A stretch of 22,791 nt of DNA from Candidatus Portnoybacteria bacterium CG10_big_fil_rev_8_21_14_0_10_36_7. GTDB lineage: Bacteria > Patescibacteriota > Minisyncoccia > Portnoybacterales > PFDW01. The notes beneath the pieces are model-generated. The model was not told the origin of the DNA and ran no database searches. It saw only the letters and a program-made list of their open reading frames with translations. Numbering within the stretch: position 1 is the stretch's first letter; each line of letters starts with the position of its first letter. Made by a program: the position numbers and the translations under genes. Shown here piece by piece: positions 1-8,053 of the stretch. The stretch spans positions 11,785 through 34,575 of the forward strand of contig PFDW01000046.1 of the NCBI GenBank assembly GCA_002793835.1, given 5' to 3'.

Positions 1-401
1 AAATATTTAAAAATTATATTGATACTGGCAAGGCGAAACTTGTTTATAGAAACTTTCCGTTGGGATTCCATGAATTTGCTCAAAAAGCAGCAGAAGCTTC
101 GTTGTGTGCTTCTCAACAGGATAAATTCTGGGAATATCACGACAAATTATTTAAAAGTCAAAGTGCTTTAGCAATTAATAATTTGAAGCAATATGCAAAA
201 GATTTGGGCTTGAATTCTGCAAGTTTTGATAAGTGCTTGGATTCTGGAGACACTGCCGAACAGGTTGCTCAAGATGTTAAAGACGGCATAAGCTATGGAG
301 TGAATGGTACACCATCATTTTTCATCAATGGTGTAAATTTAACAGGGGCTCAGCCTTACGCGCAATTTGAAGCAGTGATTCAAGAGTCGCTTAGCAATTA
401 A
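1..401 (+). CDS. DsbA-family thiol-disulfide oxidoreductase, C-terminal part (5' truncated by window edge)
   Basis: The reading frame is open from base 3 and ends in TAA at 399-401, leaving about 132 residues of a protein whose start lies outside the window. The visible part matches the helical insertion and C-terminal half of a DsbA/thioredoxin-like fold: YRNFPLGFHEFAQKAAEAS, then a WEYHDKLF stretch, then GVNGTPSFFINGV containing the cis-proline (Thr-Pro) that packs against the active site. The catalytic CxxC motif would be upstream and cannot be checked. Such proteins introduce or isomerise disulfides in exported proteins, usually as a membrane-anchored or secreted domain. A TTG in frame at 60 is not a plausible start because the conserved YRNFPL strand precedes it. 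A terminator follows 12 bases after the stop, so this is the last gene of its unit. The family call is secure; the specific substrate is unknown. Confidence 0.88.
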   Translation, partial: IFKNYIDTGKAKLVYRNFPLGFHEFAQKAAEASLCASQQDKFWEYHDKLFKSQSALAINNLKQYAKDLGLNSASFDKCLDSGDTAEQVAQDVKDGISYGVNGTPSFFINGVNLTGAQPYAQFEAVIQESLSN

Positions 402-412
402 TAGTTATTATT

Positions 413-448
413 AAAACCGGCTGTTGCAATATAGTCGGTTTTTGTTTT
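413..448 (+). terminator. Intrinsic terminator of the DsbA-like gene
   Basis: A 10-bp stem (413-422 with 433-442, one G-T pair) closes a 10-base loop and runs directly into a T-rich tract (439-448). It sits 12 bases after the stop codon of the oxidoreductase gene. Confidence 0.8.
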
Positions 449-493
449 ACAATATTAATAGAGTTATTTAATAAAAAAACATCAAACTGCGAG

Positions 494-502
494 AAAGGAG
501 GG
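494..502 (+). promoter_or_regulatory. Orphan Shine-Dalgarno-like site in the leader of the PIN gene
   Basis: AAAGGAGGG is as good a ribosome-binding sequence as any in the window, but no ATG, GTG or TTG follows at a usable distance. A second strong site 41 bases downstream serves the PIN gene. It could be a ribosome standby site, a decoy, or the relic of a lost small gene. No function is assigned. Confidence 0.35.
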
Positions 503-534
503 TAACGCTAGAGTATCAGGTTAAAAACTAAATT

Positions 535-541
535 AAGGAGG
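535..541 (+). promoter_or_regulatory. Shine-Dalgarno site that fixes the GTG start at 550
   Basis: AAGGAGG lies 8 bases before GTG 550, an ideal spacing. Only this gene and the gene at 1237 have such a strong site here; most other starts have none. Confidence 0.8.
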
Positions 542-549
542 ATAGCCTA

Positions 550-1032
550 GTGGACAATGGTTATGGCCAAGAACAGTATAGGGCAAAGATTGTGCTTGAT
601 ACCAGTTGTTTCATGATTGATAGCAAAGCGTTGATTAGGTTCCGATATAGTTTGGCCGAGGTATTTGTGGCTACTAGGGTTATCCAGGAATTAAGAAATT
701 TGTTAAAAAGCCACAAAAGGTTAACACGCAAGAAGGCGAAAGATGCGTATAGAACAATTTTTTCACTCGGAGATATGGTCCGGTTTGAAAATGGTGGCGT
801 GCCGTACGGAAATAGCTTGTTTAAAATAAGGCAGGCGAGAGAATACTATTTTAAGAAAAGAAATCCGGACCACGACATTGTTTCGTTGGCCAGAGAGCTA
901 CTTCTTTATAGCCACGGGCCAAGGGTTTATTTGTTTACCAGAGATGACAACATGTATAAAGAGGCGATGAATAGAAAGGTAATCGCCATAAAATATAATC
1001 CTAAGAATATAGAGTCAATGATATTTATATGA
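550..1032 (+). CDS. PIN-domain ribonuclease-like protein
   Basis: This 160-residue protein is essentially a single PIN domain, the metal-dependent RNase fold found in VapC toxins, PhoH-type proteins and rRNA-processing nucleases. The expected acidic residues are visible: Asp17 in VLDTSCF, Glu47 in VIQELRNL, Asp107/Asp109 in NPDHDIVSLAREL, and the TRDDN motif at 130-134. GTG 550 is chosen as start because AAGGAGG lies 8 bases upstream. The gene stands alone between two terminators, and no antitoxin-like small gene is adjacent, so a classic VapBC pair is not supported. The DTS and TRDDN motifs resemble stand-alone PIN proteins and the N-terminal PIN of PhoH-like ATPases more than short VapC toxins. 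The fold is fairly certain; whether it acts on mRNA, tRNA or rRNA cannot be told from sequence. Confidence 0.82.
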   Translation: MDNGYGQEQYRAKIVLDTSCFMIDSKALIRFRYSLAEVFVATRVIQELRNLLKSHKRLTRKKAKDAYRTIFSLGDMVRFENGGVPYGNSLFKIRQAREYYFKKRNPDHDIVSLARELLLYSHGPRVYLFTRDDNMYKEAMNRKVIAIKYNPKNIESMIFI

Positions 1033-1040
1033 GTCTTATA

Positions 1041-1066
1041 ACTCCCGTTTCGGCGGGAGTTTTTTT
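1041..1066 (+). terminator. Intrinsic terminator of the PIN-domain gene
   Basis: A perfect 7-bp stem ACTCCCG / CGGGAGT (1041-1047 with 1054-1060) has a 6-base loop and is followed by a T run to 1066. It lies 8 bases after the stop codon. Confidence 0.9.
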
Positions 1067-1073
1067 ATCCACA
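1065..1073 (+). other. DnaA-box-like 9-mer
   Basis: TTATCCACA matches the classical DnaA box exactly. It overlaps the end of the preceding terminator. A second exact copy lies at 11142-11150, also just after a gene. Single boxes with no cluster or AT-rich unwinding element do not make an origin, so these are recorded as isolated matches that could titrate DnaA or be chance. Confidence 0.3.
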
Positions 1074-1096
1074 GGGGGGTCTTGCGCTGCTAGCGA

Positions 1097-1125
1097 GGTT
1101 TTATATACTGAATATAGGATATAAT
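1097..1125 (+). promoter_or_regulatory. Probable sigma-70-type promoter of the leader upstream of the 1237 gene
   Basis: A perfect TATAAT lies at 1120-1125; the -35 region (GGTTTT at 1097-1102, 17-base spacer) is poor. Transcription would start near 1132, which is the ATG of an 18-codon ORF. It lies between two terminators, so it is the best candidate to drive the unknown gene at 1237. Confidence 0.5.
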
Positions 1126-1131
1126 TTACTT

Positions 1132-1188
1132 ATGTTAGAATTTACTACTAGCGAATATCGTATTAGTAAAACAAATAAACTTTTTTGA
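1132..1188 (+). CDS. 18-residue leaderless micro-ORF, possible leader peptide
   Basis: ATG 1132 opens an 18-codon frame (MLEFTTSEYRISKTNKLF) that ends in TGA at 1186-1188, on the first base of the following terminator stem. ATG sits 6 bases after a perfect TATAAT, so the predicted transcript begins at the start codon and has no 5' leader. The peptide has no run of one amino acid, so classical amino-acid attenuation is not indicated. A ribosome finishing at the stop codon would cover the 5' side of the terminator stem, which is the geometry of translation-coupled attenuation. It may also be a chance frame inside a short untranslated leader. No homology is recognised. Confidence 0.35.
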   Translation: MLEFTTSEYRISKTNKLF

Positions 1189-1211
1189 AAGCGCCATTTG
1201 GGCGTTTTTTT
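1188..1211 (+). terminator. Intrinsic terminator in the leader of the 1237 gene (probable attenuator)
   Basis: An 8-bp stem (1188-1195 with 1201-1208, including one G-T pair) with a 5-base loop is followed by T residues to 1211. It comes before, not after, a gene: the SD site of the next gene begins 12 bases later. No gene ends just upstream apart from the micro-ORF at 1132-1188. Confidence 0.7.
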
Positions 1212-1223
1212 GTTCTTTTAAAT

Positions 1224-1230
1224 AAGGAGG
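1224..1230 (+). promoter_or_regulatory. Shine-Dalgarno site that fixes the ATG start at 1237
   Basis: AAGGAGG ends directly against a GTG at 1231, too close to use, and 6 bases before ATG 1237. The ATG is therefore taken as the start. Confidence 0.8.
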
Positions 1231-1236
1231 GTGAGT

Positions 1237-1674
1237 ATGAATTTAAATAAAGTTACCTTGCAAGATGTGAGTGGCATAAAAACAGTGTTTTTGGGGGAGG
1301 CGGCTGTACCTAAGGGATTGCTTTCTAAAGAGGGCTCGGATAATTGTTTCGGGCAATTAGTGAGAATCATTCCACGCTATTATGTCCGCGATAATGCTTA
1401 TTTTCGGAAGGTTGAAGATAGAAAAAATGGCATATGGGTGAAAAGTAATGAAATTTACCGAGAAGAAGCTATCACAATGTTCAGTGGCTTGGGCCTGACT
1501 ATTGTCGACGATGATTTTTATAAAAGTTTTAGATATCAGGCTCCTTGCGATCACTGCGGTGACATAATTTTTCTGACAGAAGAGCAAAGGAATGTTGCGA
1601 TTTGGCAGGGAAAGGTAGTTCGTTTAGAGGAACATACTCATACTTCTAATTTGGCGCATGCGATGATGCGCTAA
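1237..1674 (+). CDS. Small protein of unknown function with one CxxC motif
   Basis: The 145-residue product is not recognised. It is soluble, with no signal peptide or membrane segment. The C-terminal third has a CDHCG motif followed by a TEEQRNVAIWQG stretch. This resembles one knuckle of a zinc ribbon, although the second Cys pair of a full ribbon is absent; late His residues (EEHTHTSNLAH) could supply further metal ligands. The start at ATG 1237 is set by an AAGGAGG site with 6-base spacing. The gene is alone in its unit: a leader with a terminator precedes it and an 11-bp terminator follows immediately. Expression must pass the terminator at 1188-1211, so it is probably conditional. A small metal-binding or nucleic-acid-binding protein is possible, but this is only an inference from the CxxC. 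Confidence 0.75.
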   Translation: MNLNKVTLQDVSGIKTVFLGEAAVPKGLLSKEGSDNCFGQLVRIIPRYYVRDNAYFRKVEDRKNGIWVKSNEIYREEAITMFSGLGLTIVDDDFYKSFRYQAPCDHCGDIIFLTEEQRNVAIWQGKVVRLEEHTHTSNLAHAMMR

Positions 1675-1675
1675 G

Positions 1676-1712
1676 GGGCCGAAGAGCAACTCTTCGGCCC
1701 AATTATTTTTTT
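1676..1712 (+). terminator. Strong intrinsic terminator
   Basis: A perfect 11-bp stem (1676-1686 with 1690-1700) with a CAA loop is followed by AATTA and a run of seven T. It begins 2 bases after the stop codon of the unknown gene. Confidence 0.92.
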
Positions 1713-1721
1713 GGAACGCAT

Positions 1722-1749
1722 TTGATTTTGTTATAAAAAATGCTATAAT
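1722..1749 (+). promoter_or_regulatory. Promoter of the iscS-iscU-htrA-clpB operon (extended -10)
   Basis: TTGATT (1722-1727), a 16-base spacer and TGC-TATAAT (TATAAT at 1744-1749) form an extended -10 promoter. The start point would fall at about 1756-1758, so the iscS message would be essentially leaderless. No SD site precedes ATG 1758. Confidence 0.75.
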
Positions 1750-1757
1750 ATCAAATT

Positions 1758-3002
1758 ATGACTAAAGATAAGATTTATTTTGATTATGCTGCCACAACTC
1801 CTGTAGATCACGAAGTTTTTGAGGCAATGAAGCCTTATTTTACCGATATATTTGGCAATGCTTCGTCTATTCATCAATTTGGCCAAGAGGCTCGTTCGGC
1901 GGTAGATAATGCGCGAAAAATTTCAGCAGATTTTTTTGATTGCAAGGGATCGGAAATAATTTTTACTGGTGGGGCTACCGAGGCCAATAATTTAGCGCTG
2001 AAGGGGATTTTGCAAACTCTAAAAATTAGCGGACAAAAGCAAATTGCTAATCCAGAAATTATAATTTCTCCTATTGAACACCATTCAATACTAGACACGG
2101 CCCGGGCCTTGCAAAAAGAAGGAATTGTTGTAAAATATGTGCCTGTGGATAACTTTGGAAGGATTAAGGCGGGGGAGTTAGCAACATTAATAAACCTTAA
2201 CACTGTCTTGGTGAGTGTTATGTATGCTAACAATGAGATTGGAACGATAGAACCTATAAGAGAAATTAGTAATATAATTGCGGAGGTAAAAAAAGATGCC
2301 AAAAAAAGTAATGGTATATATCCTCTATTTCATACTGATGCGGTTCAGGCGGTTGAGTATCTGGACTGTAATGTAGAGACTCTTGGTGTGGATATGCTAA
2401 CTATGTCAGCACACAAAATATACGGGCCAAAGGGCGTGGGTCTTCTCTATGTTAAGCGTGGAACGCCAATCGCCCGCATAATGGATGGTGGTGCTCAAGA
2501 ATCAGGTATGAGGGCGGGTACAACTAATATTGCTAGCGTTGTGGGGTTAGCGAAGGCTCTGGAATTAATTAGAAAACAAGACAGATCAAAGGTTATGGGG
2601 CTTAGAGATAAACTGGTTGAGTCGGTTATGAAACAAATCACGGGAGTTAAATACAATGGTTCTAAAAAGTTTCGCTTACCCAATAATGCTAATTTTAGTT
2701 TTGAGGGTGCTGAAGGTGAAGGAATTGTTGTGTCGCTTGACATGGATGGGTTTGGTGCTTCTACTGGTTCAGCTTGTGCGGCAGAAGGGCTAGAGCCGTC
2801 TCATGTTTTAAAGGCAATTGGCCTTTCTGATTTAGACGCTCATGCTTCGTTAAGATTAACATTGGGGCGTGGCACAACCGATGAACATATTTCAAAAATT
2901 GTGACTGCCCTACCGCCAATTATTGATAGGCTTCGTAGTATTAGCGGTGGTCAAGCTAAGCGAGAGTTCAAAGATAAAGTGCCCGATGATTTCGGGTGTT
3001 AA
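1758..3002 (+). CDS. iscS: Cysteine desulfurase (IscS/NifS type)
   Basis: This PLP enzyme removes sulfur from cysteine as a persulfide and passes it to the scaffold IscU and possibly to tRNA-thiolation enzymes. The 414-residue protein is full length for the family. Landmarks in order: YFDYAATTP at the N-terminus; TGGATEANN; the IEHHS motif (107-110); YANNEIGTIEP; His192 in FHTDAVQ; the Schiff-base lysine Lys220 in SAHKIYGPKG; and the persulfide cysteine Cys340 in TGSACAAEG, on the flexible loop typical of group I enzymes. ATG 1758 has no SD site, but a promoter places the transcript start at the codon. iscU follows 9 bases after the stop, so the pair forms an ISC core. No IscR-type regulator, ferredoxin or HscAB genes are seen here, consistent with a minimal system. 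Confidence 0.95.
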   Translation: MTKDKIYFDYAATTPVDHEVFEAMKPYFTDIFGNASSIHQFGQEARSAVDNARKISADFFDCKGSEIIFTGGATEANNLALKGILQTLKISGQKQIANPEIIISPIEHHSILDTARALQKEGIVVKYVPVDNFGRIKAGELATLINLNTVLVSVMYANNEIGTIEPIREISNIIAEVKKDAKKSNGIYPLFHTDAVQAVEYLDCNVETLGVDMLTMSAHKIYGPKGVGLLYVKRGTPIARIMDGGAQESGMRAGTTNIASVVGLAKALELIRKQDRSKVMGLRDKLVESVMKQITGVKYNGSKKFRLPNNANFSFEGAEGEGIVVSLDMDGFGASTGSACAAEGLEPSHVLKAIGLSDLDAHASLRLTLGRGTTDEHISKIVTALPPIIDRLRSISGGQAKREFKDKVPDDFGC

Positions 3003-3011
3003 CAGAAATAT

Positions 3012-3389
3012 ATGTATAACGATAAAGTAATTGAACATTTTAAAAATCCGAAAAATTTTGGTAAAATACCTGATGCTGATGCGGTTGGTGAAGTTGGCAA
3101 CCATCGATGCGGAGATTTGATGGCGCTTTATTTAAAAATTGATAAAGAATCTCAAGTGATTAGCGAGGTTAAGTTTGAGACTTTAGGCTGTGCTGCGGCT
3201 ATTGCAACTAGCGATATGATTGCTGAAATGACTAAAGGGAAAACTATTGCTGAAGCAGAAAAAATTAAATTTCAAGACTTAGTTAAAGAATTAGGCGAGT
3301 TGCCTTCTATAAAAGTTCATTGCGCTGATTTGGCAGTGCATGGGATTCGTAAGGCAATTGATAATTATAAAAAAAAACAAACAAAATAA
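3012..3389 (+). CDS. iscU: Iron-sulfur cluster scaffold protein IscU
   Basis: IscU receives sulfur from IscS and assembles a [2Fe-2S] cluster for transfer to client proteins. The 125-residue product has the canonical ligands: Cys33 and Asp35 in NHRCGDLM, Cys60 in TLGCAAAIATS, and His103-Cys104 in KVHCADLA. The family usually reads GNPxCGD at the first site; here it is GNHRCGD. The segment after Cys60 is CAAAIA rather than the common CGSAIA; both are mild variations. The partner desulfurase lies directly upstream (9-base gap), and the htrA start comes 4 bases after the stop. A run of nine A at 3369-3377 lies near the 3' end. No SD site is visible, so translation is probably coupled to iscS. 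Confidence 0.93.
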   Translation: MYNDKVIEHFKNPKNFGKIPDADAVGEVGNHRCGDLMALYLKIDKESQVISEVKFETLGCAAAIATSDMIAEMTKGKTIAEAEKIKFQDLVKELGELPSIKVHCADLAVHGIRKAIDNYKKKQTK

Positions 3390-3393
3390 ACAT

Positions 3394-4689
3394 ATGACCC
3401 CACTGAAATTAGATGATCAACAAAAGCAATTTTTAGTTTTAGTAATTGTATTAAGTTTTTTGGTCTCATCAAGTGCTGGTTGGCTATCGGGAAATTTAAG
3501 TAGAAATATTAATCAGACACAAGTTTTTGATGGCTTAAGTATAAGTGAATTGTTAAATGACGCGTCCTCTACTCCATTGATTACTATGCCGAGTGATGAT
3601 AACTCTAGTCAAAATCAGGTTAAGGTAATAAGCCAACAAGATTTAGTGGTGGCGGCAGTTAAAAAAGCTTCTCCGGCGGTAGTTAGCGTTATTATTTCTA
3701 AAGATGTACCAATAGTCGAACAATATTATTCTGATCCGTTTGGTGGTGACCCGTTCTTTAACCAATTTTTTGGCGGTGATAATTTTAGGTTTCAAATTCC
3801 ACAATATAAACAAAATGGGACGGAAAAGAGAGAGATTGGCGGAGGTACGGGCTTTATAATTTCTAGCGATGGATTAATCTTGACTAATAAACATGTCGTA
3901 GAAGACGAGTCGGCTGAATATACAGTATTAACAAATGATGGGGAAAAATATCCAGCTGAAGTTTTGGCAAGAGATCTCATCCAGGATTTAGCTATTATTA
4001 AAATTGACAAGAAAGACTTGCCTGTCTTAAATTTAAGTAATTCAGACAATATTAAAATTGGGCAGACGGTGATTGCTATTGGCAATGCTTTGGGAGAATT
4101 TAGGAATACAGTGAGTGTAGGCGTGGTGTCGGGACTACAAAGGCAGATAACTGCTGGTTCAGGTGTTACCTCGGAAGACTTGGAGGAATTAATTCAAACC
4201 GATGCGGCCATTAACCATGGAAACTCTGGAGGCCCACTTTTGAATTTGGCTGGCGAAGTAATAGGAGTAAATGTGGCGATTGCGCAAGGTGCTCAAAATA
4301 TTGGTTTCTCAATCCCGATTAACAAAGCTAGTAAAGACATACAGCAGGTAAAATCTCTAGGTAAAATTTCTATACCTTTTTTAGGCGTAAGATATGTTTT
4401 AATTAATGATCAGGTGAAATCAAAAAATAATTTGTCTTATAACTATGGGGCGTGGGTGCAGAAGGGTAGTTCAGCTGATCAGCCAGCTGTTTCAGCAGAC
4501 AGTTCAGCTGAAAAAGCGGGGATAATGGAAGGCGACATCATATTAGAAGTCAGTGGTAAGATAATTGATCAAAATCATACTTTGGCAAAAGCGATCCAAG
4601 AGTATAATGTGGGCGATAGTATTAGTTTAAAAATTTGGCGTCAAGATAGCGAAAAAAATATTAATTTAAAGTTAGGTGAAAGGCCATAA
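3394..4689 (+). CDS. htrA: HtrA/DegP-family serine protease, membrane-anchored, one PDZ domain
   Basis: HtrA proteases degrade or refold damaged exported proteins on the outer face of the membrane. The 431-residue product has an N-terminal membrane segment at about residues 13-32, a Ser/Gln-rich linker, a trypsin-like domain, and a single C-terminal PDZ domain (about 327-425). The triad is complete: His167 in TNKHVVED, Asp198 in QDLAIIKID, and Ser278 in [10 protein letters not shown] Gly-rich loop [16 protein letters not shown] precedes the protease core, as in many bacterial HtrA proteins. ATG 3394 is chosen because a longer frame from 3340 would overlap iscU and add unrelated residues before the membrane anchor. 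There is no SD site. The stop overlaps the clpB start (TAATG). A degenerate relative is encoded at 8054 in the same operon. Confidence 0.93.
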   Translation: MTPLKLDDQQKQFLVLVIVLSFLVSSSAGWLSGNLSRNINQTQVFDGLSISELLNDASSTPLITMPSDDNSSQNQVKVISQQDLVVAAVKKASPAVVSVIISKDVPIVEQYYSDPFGGDPFFNQFFGGDNFRFQIPQYKQNGTEKREIGGGTGFIISSDGLILTNKHVVEDESAEYTVLTNDGEKYPAEVLARDLIQDLAIIKIDKKDLPVLNLSNSDNIKIGQTVIAIGNALGEFRNTVSVGVVSGLQRQITAGSGVTSEDLEELIQTDAAINHGNSGGPLLNLAGEVIGVNVAIAQGAQNIGFSIPINKASKDIQQVKSLGKISIPFLGVRYVLINDQVKSKNNLSYNYGAWVQKGSSADQPAVSADSSAEKAGIMEGDIILEVSGKIIDQNHTLAKAIQEYNVGDSISLKIWRQDSEKNINLKLGERP

Positions 4690-7322
4690 TGGGAATGAAT
4701 CCGAATAATTTTACAATTCGAGCGCAAGAGGCTTTGCGTCAAGCTCAAAACATCGCGTCAGAAAAAGGCGAGCAACAAATTAATGTTACTCACCTACTTT
4801 TGGCTCTTTTGAGACAAGATAATAGTTTAGTGGCTAATATATTATCTCGCTTAGGGGTCAATTTACTGTTTCTGGAAACCGAAATGGAAAATCAAATGCA
4901 GAAACTTCCGCAAGTGGTATTCCCCTCTTGGATCGGACAAATTTATGTTACGCAAGATTTAAATAAAGTTTTAAATCGCGCGGTGAAAGAGGCGAGCACC
5001 TTACAAGATGAGTTTATAAGTACGGAGCACTTGCTTTTGTCTCTTGTTGAGGTAGCCACAAAAGTTAGAGAAATTTTGCAAACTTTTGGTGTTAACAAGG
5101 AGAAGATACTGGAGGTTTTAAAAGATTTACGCGGTGGACAAAGAATTACCGATCCAGAGCCAGAATCAAAATATCAGGTTCTGGAAAAATATACTCGTAA
5201 TTTAACGGCTCTAGCCAAGCAGGGCAAACTTGACCCGGTAATTGGGCGAGACGAAGAAATAAGAAGGCTTATGCAGGTGTTGTCGCGTCGAACTAAAAAT
5301 AATCCGGTGCTGATAGGTGAGGCTGGAGTTGGGAAAACTGCGATAGTCGAAGGGTTGGCTCAAAGAATTGTTGAGGGTGATGTGCCAGAGTCATTGCGCG
5401 ATAAAGAATTGGTTGGATTAGATTTGGGATCGTTAATTGCTGGCACTAAATTTAGAGGAGAATTTGAAGATAGAATCAAGGCGGTCCTTAAAGAAGTTGA
5501 TCGTGCGGTTGGTCGATATATTTTGTTTATTGATGAACTGCATACTTTAGTTGGCGCAGGAGCAGCAGAAGGCGCGATTGACGCATCTAACTTATTAAAG
5601 CCAGCTTTAGCTCGAGGAGAATTACACGCTATTGGGGCAACTACTATCAAGGAATATCAAAAATATATAGAAAAAGACCCAGCACTAGAAAGGCGTTTTC
5701 AGCCAGTGATGGTAGTTGAGCCAACCGTAGAAGACACGATTGCAATTTTACGAGGGCTTAAAGAAAGATATGAGGTTCACCATGGCGTAAGAATTACTGA
5801 CCCAGCTTTAGTTGCGGCCGCTGAATTATCATATCGTTACATTAGTGATAGATTTTTGCCTGATAAGGCCGTGGATTTGATGGATGAAGCAGCCTCTGCT
5901 TTAAGATTAGCAATAGATTCAATGCCACCAGACTTGGATAGAGTAAGGCGTAATATAATAAAATTAGAAATTGAGCGACAGGCGCTTAAAAAAGAAACTG
6001 ATAAAGAATCAAAAGAAAGATTGCGTAAATTGCATCGCGATTTGGCGAATTTGAAAGAACAGTCTGATGCGATGACTGGTCAATGGAAGTCCGAAAAAGA
6101 AATAATTTCAAAAATAAGAGATGCTCATAAAAAAATTGAGCAATTGAAACAAGAAAGCGAAGTAGCTAAGCGTGATAGTAATTTACAACAAGTCGCCGAA
6201 ATTAAATATGGAAAAATTCCCGAGCAGGAAAAATTAATTAAATTACAACAGAAAAAATTAGCTGATATTCAGAAAGGCAGGCCAATTTTGAAAGAAGAGG
6301 TCACTGAAGAAGATGTGGCTGGTATTGTCTCGCGCTGGACTGGTATACCAGTTTCTAAGATGCTGGAAAGTGAGATGATAAAATTAAGTAGGATGGAAGA
6401 CGAAGTACATAAGCGAATTGTTGATCAGGCTGAAGCTGTCAGTGCTGTGTCTAACGCTGTTCGTAGAGCGCGAGCGGGTGTTTCTGAAGAATCACGACCA
6501 ATTGGTTCGTTTATTTTTTTGGGTCCTACTGGTGTTGGTAAGACAGAATTGGCGAGGGCTTTAGCGGAATTTATGTTTAATGATGAGACTGCTTTAATCC
6601 GGTTAGATATGAGTGAGTATATGGAGCGTCACGCAGTGGCTCGAATGATTGGCTCTCCTCCTGGATATGTTGGGTATGAAGAAGGTGGACAATTGACTGA
6701 ACAGGTGCGTCGCAAACCATATAGTGTTGTTTTGTTTGATGAGATAGAGAAGGCTCATCCGGAAGTTTTCAATTCCCTACTTCAAATTATGGATGAAGGT
6801 CGTCTAACCGATGCTAAGGGTCGAGTTGTGAATTTTAAAAATACGATAATTATTATGACCTCTAATATTGGTAATGATATTGTCAAGGAGTATGTTTTAG
6901 GTTTTGAAACGGAAGCTAAAAAAGAAGAAAGAGAGTCAGAGAGTATTAAAGACAAAGTTTTGAATTCACTAAAAAATCATTTTAAACCTGAATTCATAAA
7001 TAGAGTTGATGAAATAATTTTGTTTAGATCATTAGCGAAAAAGGATCTCGAGAAGATTGTTGATTTGCAGTTGAAGATGGTTACCAAGAGATTGGCACTT
7101 AAAAGAATTAAGATTAAAGTTAGTGTTAAGGCGAAAGCTTTTTTGGCTAAAAAAGGATTCAGCCTAGATTATGGGGCACGTCCACTAAAGCGTTTAATTC
7201 AGCAAGTAATTTTAGATAAAATTGCCTTGTTGGTTGTAGAAGGCAAAGTTAAAGAGGGAGAGATTGTTCATGTAGATGAAAAAGGATCTTCAATTATTAT
7301 AAAGACAAATAATGCCAATTAA
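4689..7322 (+). CDS. clpB: ClpB-type double AAA+ chaperone/unfoldase with a ClpC-like LGF loop
   Basis: This hexameric ATPase threads aggregated or targeted proteins through its pore. The 877-residue protein contains a Clp N-domain (about 1-150), AAA1 with Walker A GEAGVGKT (210-217), Walker B ILFIDE (278-283) and arginine finger ERR (334-336). A long coiled-coil middle domain of ClpB length follows (about 413-530, with SKERL, QWKSEKE and YGKIPE), then AAA2 with Walker A GPTGVGKT (612-619) and Walker B VLFDE (681-685). The long middle domain identifies it as ClpB rather than ClpC. Oddly, LGF at 737-739 sits after MTSNIG, where ClpC, ClpA and ClpX carry their ClpP-binding loop. The start overlaps the htrA stop; an in-frame ATG at 4695 is an alternative. 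No clpP gene is visible. Confidence 0.9.
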   Translation: MGMNPNNFTIRAQEALRQAQNIASEKGEQQINVTHLLLALLRQDNSLVANILSRLGVNLLFLETEMENQMQKLPQVVFPSWIGQIYVTQDLNKVLNRAVKEASTLQDEFISTEHLLLSLVEVATKVREILQTFGVNKEKILEVLKDLRGGQRITDPEPESKYQVLEKYTRNLTALAKQGKLDPVIGRDEEIRRLMQVLSRRTKNNPVLIGEAGVGKTAIVEGLAQRIVEGDVPESLRDKELVGLDLGSLIAGTKFRGEFEDRIKAVLKEVDRAVGRYILFIDELHTLVGAGAAEGAIDASNLLKPALARGELHAIGATTIKEYQKYIEKDPALERRFQPVMVVEPTVEDTIAILRGLKERYEVHHGVRITDPALVAAAELSYRYISDRFLPDKAVDLMDEAASALRLAIDSMPPDLDRVRRNIIKLEIERQALKKETDKESKERLRKLHRDLANLKEQSDAMTGQWKSEKEIISKIRDAHKKIEQLKQESEVAKRDSNLQQVAEIKYGKIPEQEKLIKLQQKKLADIQKGRPILKEEVTEEDVAGIVSRWTGIPVSKMLESEMIKLSRMEDEVHKRIVDQAEAVSAVSNAVRRARAGVSEESRPIGSFIFLGPTGVGKTELARALAEFMFNDETALIRLDMSEYMERHAVARMIGSPPGYVGYEEGGQLTEQVRRKPYSVVLFDEIEKAHPEVFNSLLQIMDEGRLTDAKGRVVNFKNTIIIMTSNIGNDIVKEYVLGFETEAKKEERESESIKDKVLNSLKNHFKPEFINRVDEIILFRSLAKKDLEKIVDLQLKMVTKRLALKRIKIKVSVKAKAFLAKKGFSLDYGARPLKRLIQQVILDKIALLVVEGKVKEGEIVHVDEKGSSIIIKTNNAN

Positions 7323-8046
7323 AATTGAATCCGGTTATTTAATTTTAGCGATTTTATTTTTTGTTGCCCAACAAATTGTTGCAAGCCATGAGCCATATTT
7401 TTTATGGGTTTGGTTGGTTTTGCTTATAATATATTTGATGCAAAAATGGGCTATATTTCTTGGGCTGGCGGTATATAGCCTTGGTGTGTTATTGATATCA
7501 TGGATTTTACCTGTTAATTGGTTTTTTCATTTAGTTTCTATTGGCTTGTCGTTTGTGTTATATTTATTTTTAATATCTCCGTTGCGACCGGCACTTTTAA
7601 TTTTATGCTCTTTCCTTTTGTATAGCGGGTTAACCGGAGTTTTTAGTGAGTTTCTTTTTTTGTCGTTGCCAGGAAATATTATATGGTGGGAGATTGTTGT
7701 AGTTTTCATAGCTACCGTGACATTAACTTATGCGTCTTTGAAGTTGGCTTGGGATAATCGTTCAACATCACAAATATCGGCGGAAGGCAACACTCTTAAA
7801 AAGAAGTTGCTGCCGGAATCTTTGATTATAGGTGTCGTTATGAGTGAATTAATATTAGTCGTGAGCTTTTTGCCTTTTAATTTCATTTCTCAGGGAGCAA
7901 CTTTATCGGTTGCTTATCTTTTTTTATATAGTATATTTGCAAATGAGATGGCAGAAAAATTATCCAAAAAAATAATTATAAAGAGTATTGTTGTGGCAGT
8001 GGTGGCGATAATTGTAATATTCGCGTCTATCTCATGGCATTTATAA
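7312..8046 (+). CDS. Polytopic membrane protein of unknown function
   Basis: The 244-residue product is very hydrophobic, with about eight or nine predicted membrane segments (roughly 8-24, 28-44, 47-66, 69-88, 92-112, 124-146, 170-190, 196-214 and 221-241). The only sizeable soluble loop is a polar stretch around 147-168. No family motif is recognised, and there are no clustered charged or His residues suggesting a transporter or protease active site. The gene overlaps the end of clpB by 11 bases and is followed after 7 bases by the HtrA-like pseudoprotease gene, so it is co-translated with a protein quality-control set. A role as membrane partner of the neighbouring proteases is an inference from position only. 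Confidence 0.75.
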   Translation: MPIKIESGYLILAILFFVAQQIVASHEPYFLWVWLVLLIIYLMQKWAIFLGLAVYSLGVLLISWILPVNWFFHLVSIGLSFVLYLFLISPLRPALLILCSFLLYSGLTGVFSEFLFLSLPGNIIWWEIVVVFIATVTLTYASLKLAWDNRSTSQISAEGNTLKKKLLPESLIIGVVMSELILVVSFLPFNFISQGATLSVAYLFLYSIFANEMAEKLSKKIIIKSIVVAVVAIIVIFASISWHL

Positions 8047-8053
8047 TAAACAT

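Noticed and set aside
550..1032. VapBC toxin-antitoxin pair
   Set aside because: No antitoxin-like gene adjoins the PIN gene on either side; it is a single gene between terminators.
3340..3393. Longer HtrA start overlapping iscU, or a slippage-made IscU-HtrA fusion at the run of nine A (3369-3377)
   Set aside because: The extension is only the other frame of the iscU end and adds no signal feature. ATG 3394 gives a normal membrane anchor. A nine-A run is common in AT-rich DNA and no fusion of this kind is known to me.
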